The position numbers were made by a program, and so were the translations under genes. The notes beneath the pieces were generated by a model, which did no database searches, was not told the origin of the DNA, and worked only from the letters and a program-made list of their open reading frames with translations. From an uncultured Planctomycetaceae bacterium (GTDB taxonomy: Bacteria; Planctomycetota; Planctomycetia; Pirellulales; Pirellulaceae), in NCBI GenBank assembly GCA_903921945.1, contig CAIXSC010000545.1, forward strand, positions 1 through 5,457: a stretch of DNA of 5,457 nucleotides, written 5' to 3'. This document shows, in pieces, positions 1 through 5,059 of this stretch; the stretch's first letter is position 1, and each line of letters begins with the position of its first letter.

Positions 1-5
1 CGATC

Positions 6-68
6 GTGGCGAACCGCCTCTTTGTACGACGGACATCTTGTCCGTCGCGAGCATGTCATATTCGCCAC
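6..68. repeat. Nested palindrome around a perfect CGACGGAC hairpin
   Basis: The inner repeat is CGACGGACA (27-35) with TGTCCGTCG (39-47), a 9-bp perfect stem on a 3-nt loop. The outer arms GTGGCGAA (6-13) and TTCGCCAC (61-68) are an 8-bp perfect inverted repeat with exactly the same centre, position 37. This may be a dispersed palindromic element or a terminator between this minus-strand unit and whatever lies to the left. No T-run is adjacent. Apart from this and the copy at 148-168, I see no gene in positions 1-166. Confidence 0.55.
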
Positions 69-147
69 CACGTAGCCGAACTGCCGCCGCGCCGAGCCAC
101 CGAGTCCAGCGGCTTGGCCTATGCAAGCGAGCCGACCCCAGCGGCGG

Positions 148-168
148 CGACGGACGGGAAGTCCGATC
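148..168. repeat. Hairpin element, degenerate copy (CGACGGAC arm)
   Basis: CGACGGAC (148-155), a 5-nt spacer GGGAA and GTCCG (161-165) form a 5-bp stem. The 8-nt left arm and the spacer length are the same as in the element at 27-47, so the two look like copies of one palindromic repeat. It overlaps the last codon positions (167-169) of the small membrane ORF and would be the first structure after its stop on the minus strand. Confidence 0.5.
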
Positions 169-286
169 AATCGCTGGATGCGTCAAAACGGCGGGGAGAC
201 GTTAGCAACTTGCCAAAACAGTAAAACGTCGCGCCTGCGATGATCGACCAGACCACCACCAAACAAACGATCGCTGACAACGTCAT
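167..286 (-). CDS. Putative small single-helix subunit of the NSS transporter (MetS-like)
   Basis: A 39-codon ORF whose product begins MTLSAIVCLVVVW, continues with SIIAGATFYCFGKLL and ends TSPRRFDASSD. Residues 4-28 form one membrane helix; the positive KLL-TSPRR tail predicts the C-terminus inside the cell. Many bacterial NSS transporters are followed by a tiny one-helix partner (MetS with MetP in Corynebacterium glutamicum, needed for methionine uptake) that starts with a similar M-x-x-S-A-I-V pattern and often has WGG mid-helix. Here that spot reads AGA, so the match is partial. Position downstream of the symporter on the same strand supports the call, but the 232-bp gap is unusually long and is filled with heptamer repeats and a stem-loop. 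The ribosome site is weak (GAG, 7 nt before the ATG). The frame is open upstream to 439, but that part is repeat sequence. It could also be a decaying or non-coding remnant. Confidence 0.55.
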   Translation of the reverse strand: MTLSAIVCLVVVWSIIAGATFYCFGKLLTSPRRFDASSD

Positions 287-363
287 GGTAACGCTCGATA
301 GGGGCTTAAAATGAGTGACTAGCGAAAGATTGCTGGACGATGCGTCGCCAACTGCCACTAACT

Positions 364-434
364 CGCAACCTGCAACCTGTAACCTGCAATTCGCAACTCG
401 CAACCGATAAACCTTCAACTCGCAATCGGCAATC
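364..434. repeat. 7-bp tandem repeat array A (consensus YGCAACC)
   Basis: Six clear adjacent units at 364-405: CGCAACC, TGCAACC, TGTAACC, TGCAATT, CGCAACT, CGCAACC. Decayed units follow to 434, including CGCAATC (421-427) and GGCAATC (428-434), with one 8-nt slip at 413-420. The rotated unit CTCGCAA occurs three times (362-368, 397-403, 419-425). The array lies in the interval between the symporter and the small membrane ORF. An apparent extension of that ORF upstream to 439 runs through this array and is considered spurious. Confidence 0.75.
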
Positions 435-457
435 GACAAAACAGTAACTTAATCGTC

Positions 458-498
458 GCAGCGGTTGGCAGCGCGAAGTCCCCGCCGCTGCCCGCTGC
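458..498 (-). terminator. Stem-loop just downstream of the symporter, partly made of array B
   Basis: GCAGCGG (458-464) pairs with CCGCTGC (492-498), and after a 3-nt bulge GCAGCG (468-473) pairs with CGCTGC (486-491), leaving a 12-nt loop: 13 pairs in all. Read on the minus strand it begins 20 nt after the symporter stop codon. A TTTT run occurs only 16 nt further on (441-438), so classic termination is doubtful. It could reduce read-through into the small ORF or protect the 3' end of the symporter mRNA. Confidence 0.4.
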
Positions 499-519
499 TC
501 GCTGCTCGCCGCTCGCTGT
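485..519. repeat. 7-bp tandem repeat array B (consensus YCGCTGC, 5 units)
   Basis: Five adjacent heptamers: CCGCTGC, CCGCTGC, TCGCTGC, TCGCCGC, TCGCTGT. The last unit touches the first base of the symporter's stop codon region (519-521), so the array begins exactly where coding ends. Rotated, the unit is CTCGCTG, which shares CTCGC with the second array nearby. The 7-bp period does not preserve reading frame, which fits its non-coding location. Confidence 0.75.
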
Positions 520-2330
520 CATTCCAAATCGGGTCGGAGGTCGGGGATGCCGGCGGCGGCGCGTTTGCTCCAGGCGATTGCGACGAGCATGGAGAAGCCG
601 AGGAACAGCATCACGAGGACAAAGCGGTCAACGTTTCGCCAAAAACGGATCTTGGGAACCATTGCCAGCTTGTCTCCTAGTTCCTTCACATGTTCCTGGT
701 CCTTTTCGTCCAGCGGCTTGGCATCCGGTTTGTTGTCGAGCACGGCGGCGAATCGCTCTTCGAGTTTCTTCAGTTCAGCCGTTTGCTCGGCTTCCTGTTC
801 GGCGAGGTCCGCGTGCAGCAGTTTGCCGACGATGCTGCTCCCGGACCATTCCCAAACGGGCGCTTGTTCGCCGGTGTACAACGCCTTCACGTAGCCATCC
901 CAGCCCGCTTTGGGTTGGAAAAACGAACCGATCAGAATCAGGATCAGAAACGTCGGGGTCACGAATTTGATCACGAAGTAAAAGACCTTCGGAACGTTGA
1001 TCTCCGCGCCTCGGCGGAGTTCGTTCCAACCGCGTTGCATACCAAACACCCAGGCGAACAGCACCGTTTCGATCATCGCGAACACAACCAACGCGAAGGT
1101 GCCCGCCCAGTGATCGAACTCGTCGAAAAACGTCGACTGGGTGAGGCAGGCGACGGGAACCGCTAACGGAAGCAGCATCAGTCCGAAGGTCCAGGAACTG
1201 GCGGACCGGCTCATCCGAAACTCGCTCTGCAGGAACGCCATGATCGGCTGGCCCATCGCCAGCGAACTGGTGATGGCGGCGAAGAAGAGCAGTCCGAACC
1301 ACATGAATCCAGCCACCGGGGCGATGACGCCCCATTTTTGAAAGAGCGTCGGAAACACCATGAAACCGAGCGAGAATCCCGAGCCGCCCTCGGTAAGCTT
1401 GGTGACTTCGGGGAGGCCCAGGTAGGCCACGGCGATCGGGAGCAGGATCGAACCGCCCAGGATCACTTCGCAGAACTCGTTGGTCCAAGCGGCGGTTGCG
1501 CCAGTCAACGCCACGTCATCCTGGTCGCGTAGGTAAGACGCATAGCAGTGGATCGAGCCCATGCCGATCGACAGGGTGAAGAAGATTTGGCCGGCGGCTG
1601 CGAGCCATACGGCGGGATCGGCGAGCGACTCGAATTTCGGTTGCCACATGAAGTTGAGGCCCTCGAAAGGGCTGGCGACCGCCTGCGGGTCGGCGAACAA
1701 TCCGCCACCGTCCGCTCCGGCCGGCGTGATGAGCAACCCGCGAATCGCCAGGATGGCGCCGAACAAAATCAGCAGCGGCATGCCGATTTTGCATACCAGT
1801 TCAATGCCGCGCGCGAGCCCGCGGGACAGGATGACCACATTCAGCAGCATGCAAGCGAAAAAAACCAAAATGCCCCACGGGCTGAAGGCGTAGACGCTCG
1901 TTGGGCTCTCGCCGGTCATGCTGGCGAAAAAATCCTTCGGAGCCCTGTTCGCAAAGCCGCCGATCAGCGAGTAGCCGGCGTACGACAGCGTCCAGGATTC
2001 GATGTACAGGTAGTAAGCGGCGATCACCAGGTTGGTCCACAGGCCGAACACGCCCATGTACTTCCAGATCCGACTGCGGCCCATGCATTGGAAGATGCCT
2101 GGCGTCGAATGATGGCCATGGCGACCGCCGTAGCGCCCCATGGTCCACTCGACCCAGATGAGAGGCAACCCCATCACCAGCAGCGCGACGAGATACGGAA
2201 TCAGAAAAGCGCCGCCACCGTATTTCGCGGCTTGAGCGGGAAAACGCAGGAAGTTCCCCAGTCCCACCGCGTTGCCCGCCATGGCCAGCACCAAGCCGAC
2301 GCGCGAGGCCCAACGTTCCTTATTTGCCAT
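519..2330 (-). CDS. Sodium:neurotransmitter symporter family (NSS/SNF) transporter, LeuT-like
   Basis: An inner-membrane carrier that should use the sodium gradient to import an amino acid or similar solute. The 603 residues follow LeuT closely: TM1 has AMAGNAVGLGNFLRFP (16-31), TM3 YYLYIESW, TM6 GQIFFTLSIGMG (247-258), TM7 NEFCEVILGG, TM8 AAITSSLAMGQP (351-362). Sodium-site residues are all present: Ala21, Asn26, Thr252, Asn284 (Na1) and Gly19, Val22, Ala351, Thr354, Ser355 (Na2). Arg29 and Asp406 match the outer gate. Glu288 matches LeuT Glu290, predicting chloride independence. Pocket positions differ from LeuT: Ile103 for Val104, Met257 for Phe259, Met359 for Ile359; Tyr107, Phe251 and Ser254 are kept. 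LeuT has about 520 residues; the excess is a charged insertion at about 472-560 between TM11 and TM12, probably extracytoplasmic. The start has GAAGG at 2339-2343, 8 nt before the ATG. The gene has its own predicted promoter, and a small membrane ORF lies downstream. The substrate is not known. Confidence 0.97.
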   Translation of the reverse strand: MANKERWASRVGLVLAMAGNAVGLGNFLRFPAQAAKYGGGAFLIPYLVALLVMGLPLIWVEWTMGRYGGRHGHHSTPGIFQCMGRSRIWKYMGVFGLWTNLVIAAYYLYIESWTLSYAGYSLIGGFANRAPKDFFASMTGESPTSVYAFSPWGILVFFACMLLNVVILSRGLARGIELVCKIGMPLLILFGAILAIRGLLITPAGADGGGLFADPQAVASPFEGLNFMWQPKFESLADPAVWLAAAGQIFFTLSIGMGSIHCYASYLRDQDDVALTGATAAWTNEFCEVILGGSILLPIAVAYLGLPEVTKLTEGGSGFSLGFMVFPTLFQKWGVIAPVAGFMWFGLLFFAAITSSLAMGQPIMAFLQSEFRMSRSASSWTFGLMLLPLAVPVACLTQSTFFDEFDHWAGTFALVVFAMIETVLFAWVFGMQRGWNELRRGAEINVPKVFYFVIKFVTPTFLILILIGSFFQPKAGWDGYVKALYTGEQAPVWEWSGSSIVGKLLHADLAEQEAEQTAELKKLEERFAAVLDNKPDAKPLDEKDQEHVKELGDKLAMVPKIRFWRNVDRFVLVMLFLGFSMLVAIAWSKRAAAGIPDLRPDLE

Positions 2331-2387
2331 CCGAGCGACCTTCGTTGACGAGTGGAATTAGCACCTGCGCCCGCCCAGCGCGTCACA

Positions 2388-2416
2388 ACTATGCCGGACA
2401 GGGTGTGCGAAGTCAA
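2388..2416 (-). promoter_or_regulatory. Predicted sigma70-type promoter of the symporter gene
   Basis: On the minus strand TTGACT (2416-2411, 5 of 6 matches to TTGACA) is followed by a 17-nt spacer and CATAGT (2393-2388, 4 of 6 matches to TATAAT). Transcription would begin near 2381, giving a leader of about 50 nt before the ATG at 2330. The site lies between the 2435-2473 stem-loop and the gene, a coherent position for a new transcription unit. Three copies of the heptamer CGTTGAC / GTCAACG lie around it (2428-2434, 2412-2418 overlapping the -35 box, and an opposite-facing copy at 2343-2349), which might be regulator sites. Confidence 0.5.
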
Positions 2417-2434
2417 CGATAGTCGTCGTCAACG

Positions 2435-2473
2435 CGAGGCGGCGCGGCCCGCTTTTCGGACCGCGCCACCCCG
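2435..2473 (-). terminator. Strong 17-bp stem-loop between the Gly-rich gene and the symporter gene
   Basis: In a minus-strand transcript positions 2473-2457 pair with 2435-2451 over 17 consecutive pairs (14 Watson-Crick, 3 G-U) closed by a 5-nt AAAAG loop. The core is a perfect GGCGCGG / CCGCGCC repeat. It begins 74 nt after the stop of the upstream gene and ends 18 nt before the -35 box of the next promoter. That location fits a transcription end point or an RNA-protecting 3' structure. No T-run follows, so it is not a textbook Rho-independent terminator. Confidence 0.5.
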
Positions 2474-2509
2474 TTCGTCGGCATCGATTCGCTCGCCCGA
2501 GCACTCGAC

Positions 2510-2549
2510 CAGAGGTTCCGCCTCTGCCTCGCGGCCGAAGGCGGACCTA
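2510..2549 (-). repeat. Competing inverted repeats at the 3' end of the Gly-rich protein gene
   Basis: Two mutually exclusive stems are visible. One is CAGAGG (2510-2515) with CCTCTG (2521-2526) around a 5-nt loop. The other is TCCGCCT (2517-2523) with AGGCGGA (2539-2545), which extends to about 10 bp overlapping the TAG stop if one bulged base is allowed. They may be part of a structured 3' untranslated region together with the larger stem-loop further downstream. No T-run follows either one. Confidence 0.3.
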
Positions 2550-3053
2550 GCGACTTGGCGAGCCCACACCGGCCTCGGCCTGGGCAGCGGCCAGCTTCGC
2601 ACGCTGCTCGTCGGCGAATTCGCGCTGCATCGATCGCGAGCGTTCCCGCTGCGCCTCGCTGCGTGCCCGCTGCTCTTGGACAACCTGGATTCGCTTCCGC
2701 TTGCGTTCCTCTTGTCGCTGATACTCGGCTAACTGGGCTTGGCGGATCTGCTGCTGATACGCCTGAACTCTTTGGGCCTGCATCTGCATCTGGGCCATGG
2801 TGTAAGCGAGTGCCTGCGGGTCCACCGACCCGCTGGTTCCCCCGCCACCGCTCATTCCCATTCCGCCGCTGCCTGCTTGGCACATTCCGCCCGCTGTGCC
2901 ACCCGCCATTCCTCCCGCCATGCGGCTGCCGCCACCCCGGCCGCCGCCACCCCGGCCGCCACCGCCATGATCCGCCCACAGCGGGCTAGCCAGGCATGCC
3001 AACAGTCCGGCTCCGAGCATTGCGGTTCGCCAATTCCAACCACGTGCGCGCAT
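2547..3053 (-). CDS. Small exported protein: signal peptide, Gly/Met-rich segment, charged coiled coil
   Basis: I do not recognise a family for this 168-residue protein. Residues 1-27 form a signal peptide (basic start, hydrophobic core TAMLGAGLLACLAS, likely signal peptidase I cut after PLWA27). LLAC20 could instead be read as a poor lipobox. Residues 30-75 are mostly Gly with Arg, Met and Ala, including a doubled GGGGR unit and an AGGM/AGGT series. Residues 80-160 are rich in Gln, Arg, Glu and Ala with no Pro or Gly, and should form a long charged helix or coiled coil (for example QEERKRKRIQVVQEQRARSE). The start is well chosen: GGAGG at 3060-3064 is 6 nt before the ATG. A lone Cys58 lies in the Gly-rich part. 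The pattern suggests an exported structural or nucleic-acid- or polymer-binding protein, but that is only a guess. Other minus-strand frames stay open here because of the GC-rich repeats, but they lack such a start and signal peptide. Confidence 0.75.
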   Translation of the reverse strand: MRARGWNWRTAMLGAGLLACLASPLWADHGGGGRGGGGRGGGSRMAGGMAGGTAGGMCQAGSGGMGMSGGGGTSGSVDPQALAYTMAQMQMQAQRVQAYQQQIRQAQLAEYQRQEERKRKRIQVVQEQRARSEAQRERSRSMQREFADEQRAKLAAAQAEAGVGSPSR

Positions 3054-3077
3054 GAGGCACCTCCGAAAAGACCGTCA

Positions 3078-3098
3078 GTCCGCGTCAGTGCCGCGGAC
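3078..3098 (-). promoter_or_regulatory. Leader inverted repeat upstream of the Gly-rich protein gene
   Basis: GTCCGCG (3078-3084) and CGCGGAC (3092-3098) form a perfect 7-bp GC-only-but-one-pair inverted repeat with a 7-nt spacer. It lies 14 nt upstream of the ribosome binding site (GGAGG, 3060-3064) of the gene that starts at 3053. It could be a leader hairpin affecting translation or mRNA stability, or a DNA operator. There is no T-run directly after it, so it is a poor terminator. Confidence 0.35.
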
Positions 3099-3104
3099 AC
3101 GGCG

Positions 3105-3125
3105 AAAAGAAAAGCGCGGCGGCGC
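3105..3125 (-). terminator. Possible weak intrinsic terminator after the lipoprotein gene
   Basis: Read on the minus strand, a short GCGC / GCGC stem with a 4-nt loop (3114-3125) runs directly into TTTTCTTTT (3113-3105). This is the layout of a Rho-independent terminator and would separate the kdsA-lipoprotein unit from the small gene that starts at 3053. The stem has only 4 bp, so it may not function. It sits about 107 nt after the lipoprotein stop codon. No better terminator is visible in this 177-bp gap. Confidence 0.3.
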
Positions 3126-3231
3126 GACCATCGCCAATTCCGCTCGCGAGAGTCCGTCCGCGAACGAACTCTGCCCCCATCCTACGGCTGTTTGCCGCCG
3201 TGTCGAGCAATCGGTCGTTGGGCGAAACCGT

Positions 3232-5004
3232 TTAGCGTTCGGTGGAGCTCGCGGTGTCAAGCAGCAGCCGGGCCCGCAGCAGGTTGCCGTGTCGTTGAGG
3301 CGACTTGTCTTCCAGGTAGAGTGCGCGGGCGGCGACGGATTGGCCCTGCAGTTCCAGGCAGCGGCCCAGGTTGTACCGCGCACCGGCCTTCCATGGGTTT
3401 TCGCCGGCGAGTTCGAGGGTGCGGTTGCGGAACCACTCGGCCGCCACTTCGTATTGGCCCGTCTCGAAATGTACGAGTCCCAACCAATAACTGGCATGCG
3501 CCTTGGCCGTTTTGGACACAATTTGGGTGATTCGGAGCCGGTTGAGCCAAGCGTTGTCGCTCTCGAAGCGGTCGCGGACGAGCCCCATCGCGCGCTGGGC
3601 CGTTTCGTCAGTTCCCAGTCGGTCGAGCACATCGTCGGGAATTCGCGTGTCCAGATAATGGCCCTTCGCCCCTTTTCGATCGTCGTCGTTGGCGAAGCGG
3701 CCATGGAAATGCTGGCTGCGGCCGAGCGACAGTGGCGAGCGGCCGAGGAACAACGCGTCTTCCGCTAGCCGCGCGCGGATGGGCGGCGGCGGATCGCCCT
3801 TGGCCAACTCGGCCAACGTCGCGGCGAACAGTTCCGCCTCCCAGGGAACGGTCCACAATTCGACACGGTTGACACCGGGAGTTTGCCGAACGCGATCGGC
3901 GAGCCGGGTTGGCTGCGAAGCGACCCGCATCCGTTTATCCCCGACCAACTGCTTTTCAAACTGCTCCATCCGCCGCGAAAGCCACGCTGGCGGCAGGTCG
4001 ATCAAGGCGACGACGTTTTTCAGATCGGTCGGCCGCACGCCGTACTGGATGTCGCCGGGCACGTCGTAGGCTTCGAGCCATTCGGGGTGGGCTCGCAGAT
4101 CGGCGAAGGTGGCGATCCCCGACTTCAGCGTCCCTTGGGCGTCCACGGGAGGCAACGGCAGTCCCAGCCCTGGGTCGAACAGGAACATTTCCCCGGCCAC
4201 CACGAGGGCGACCGTCCAAAACGTGGGTCGCGGAGACACATTGAGGTCGGAAATCGCGAGCACCACCGTTTCCAACCCCTGCTGCCGTGCCAACGCCGCG
4301 AACACCCGCCCGCGTTCCCAAGCGTCGCCATGTCCAGCGAGCAGGGTTTGCCACGTTTCTCGCTGGTAGCCGGGACCGGGCAGGCCACGTAGATACGGCG
4401 GCAGATTGGAGTCCGTCGCGCCGCCCGCCACCACCCCGGATGCCTCGGCGACGTAAGGAGCCAGTGGATCGAGTTGAATGTTGCGGATCGTCCAATCGAA
4501 CAGCCGTTCGGCAATCCGCAGCTGCTCGGCGTCATCCCTGGACAGCGCCGGTTGGCGGGTGGCCAGCCACGTGGTGAAAGCGGCCGGCGCCGGCTGTTTT
4601 CCCGCCCATTCGGAAATGTCGCGGCACCACTGGGCTTCCAGGAGCACGCGGCTGTCATGCAGGTCGAACGCCCCGCGTTCCAGCCGGTTCAAGTCGTAGG
4701 CGTCGCGGACGACTTTCGGCAATCGATCGGCCAGCGAGTCGCGTTTCCATTCGGGCAACTCATCCGCGCCGCGAATCCAGCGATTGAGCAGGTAGGCGAG
4801 GTCGGTTTCGGCTTTTTCGAGCGGAATCTCGCCAAGTTGCGACATGAGGTCCACCGCTTGATCAAGTTCCTCGCGGCTGCCGGCGGCCGTCGCCCCGGAT
4901 TCGGCGGAACGGGTCCGCCGTTTTGGTTGGCAACCGGTCGCCGCGAGTCCCGCGAGCACGACGGCCAGCAGCGAGGACGTGATCGCCAACCTGAAAGCGT
5001 TCAT
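3232..5004 (-). CDS. Predicted lipoprotein with degenerate transglutaminase-like domain and C-terminal TPR-like repeats
   Basis: A 590-residue protein of unknown role, probably anchored in the envelope. Residues 5-24 form an export signal ending in ATG-C25; Ala at -3 is a less usual lipobox residue. A charged linker (KRRTR) follows. Residues about 160-290 read like a transglutaminase-like core: RLFDWTIRNIQLDP (168-180), then GHGDAWERGRVFAALARQQG (224-243), then TFWTVALVV (261-269) and LFDPGLGLPLP (275-285). In active members GDC carries the nucleophile and HAW or HFW the histidine; here these positions are Ala228 and Thr261, while Asp277 of the DP motif remains. It therefore looks catalytically dead, perhaps a binding module. 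Residues 502-531 and 538-566 look like two TPRs (WLGLVHFETGQYEVAAEWF; YNLGRCLELQGQ), suggesting protein-protein contacts. The start is well supported: AAGGA at 5012-5016 lies 7 nt before the ATG. It lies 55 bp after kdsA and is likely in the same operon. Gene recognition is firm; the domain call is by eye. Confidence 0.85.
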   Translation of the reverse strand: MNAFRLAITSSLLAVVLAGLAATGCQPKRRTRSAESGATAAGSREELDQAVDLMSQLGEIPLEKAETDLAYLLNRWIRGADELPEWKRDSLADRLPKVVRDAYDLNRLERGAFDLHDSRVLLEAQWCRDISEWAGKQPAPAAFTTWLATRQPALSRDDAEQLRIAERLFDWTIRNIQLDPLAPYVAEASGVVAGGATDSNLPPYLRGLPGPGYQRETWQTLLAGHGDAWERGRVFAALARQQGLETVVLAISDLNVSPRPTFWTVALVVAGEMFLFDPGLGLPLPPVDAQGTLKSGIATFADLRAHPEWLEAYDVPGDIQYGVRPTDLKNVVALIDLPPAWLSRRMEQFEKQLVGDKRMRVASQPTRLADRVRQTPGVNRVELWTVPWEAELFAATLAELAKGDPPPPIRARLAEDALFLGRSPLSLGRSQHFHGRFANDDDRKGAKGHYLDTRIPDDVLDRLGTDETAQRAMGLVRDRFESDNAWLNRLRITQIVSKTAKAHASYWLGLVHFETGQYEVAAEWFRNRTLELAGENPWKAGARYNLGRCLELQGQSVAARALYLEDKSPQRHGNLLRARLLLDTASSTER

Positions 5005-5059
5005 GGGGGATTCCTTGCCGTCGGGCGCCGCCGGCTCGCGATCTACTTCAGGATCAATT

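Noticed and set aside
6..224. A 72-codon plus-strand frame with a GTG start
   Set aside because: It runs through both palindromic elements and overlaps the more plausible minus-strand small membrane ORF. Its composition (Arg, Ser, Pro, Ala) is typical of a random GC-rich frame, and it has no visible ribosome site in the window.
287..439. Upstream extension of the small membrane ORF to an ATG at 439 (90 residues in total)
   Set aside because: The added 51 residues are coded by the heptamer array. The membrane peptide with a family-like start begins at the ATG at 286.
364..519. CRISPR array
   Set aside because: The units are adjacent heptamers with no unique spacers, and no cas genes are present.
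1548..2348. 266-codon plus-strand frame
   Set aside because: It is antisense to the well-recognised NSS transporter and has the His/Arg/Gln-rich composition of a shadow frame.
2828..2966. Collagen-like repeat in the Gly-rich protein
   Set aside because: Glycine does not follow a strict G-X-Y period. The units are GGGGR and AGGM.
2413..2979. 188-codon minus-strand frame rich in Gly, Arg and Trp
   Set aside because: It is an alternative frame of the repetitive GC-rich gene at 2547-3053, without a signal peptide or ribosome site, and it runs through the 2435-2473 stem-loop.
3052..3768. 238-codon plus-strand frame, and similar long frames on both strands within 3232-5004
   Set aside because: They overlap the lipoprotein gene, which has a signal sequence, a good ribosome site and domain similarity. 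The others have none of these.
4146..4504. Active transglutaminase or cysteine protease
   Set aside because: The positions expected for the catalytic Cys and His read Ala228 and Thr261.
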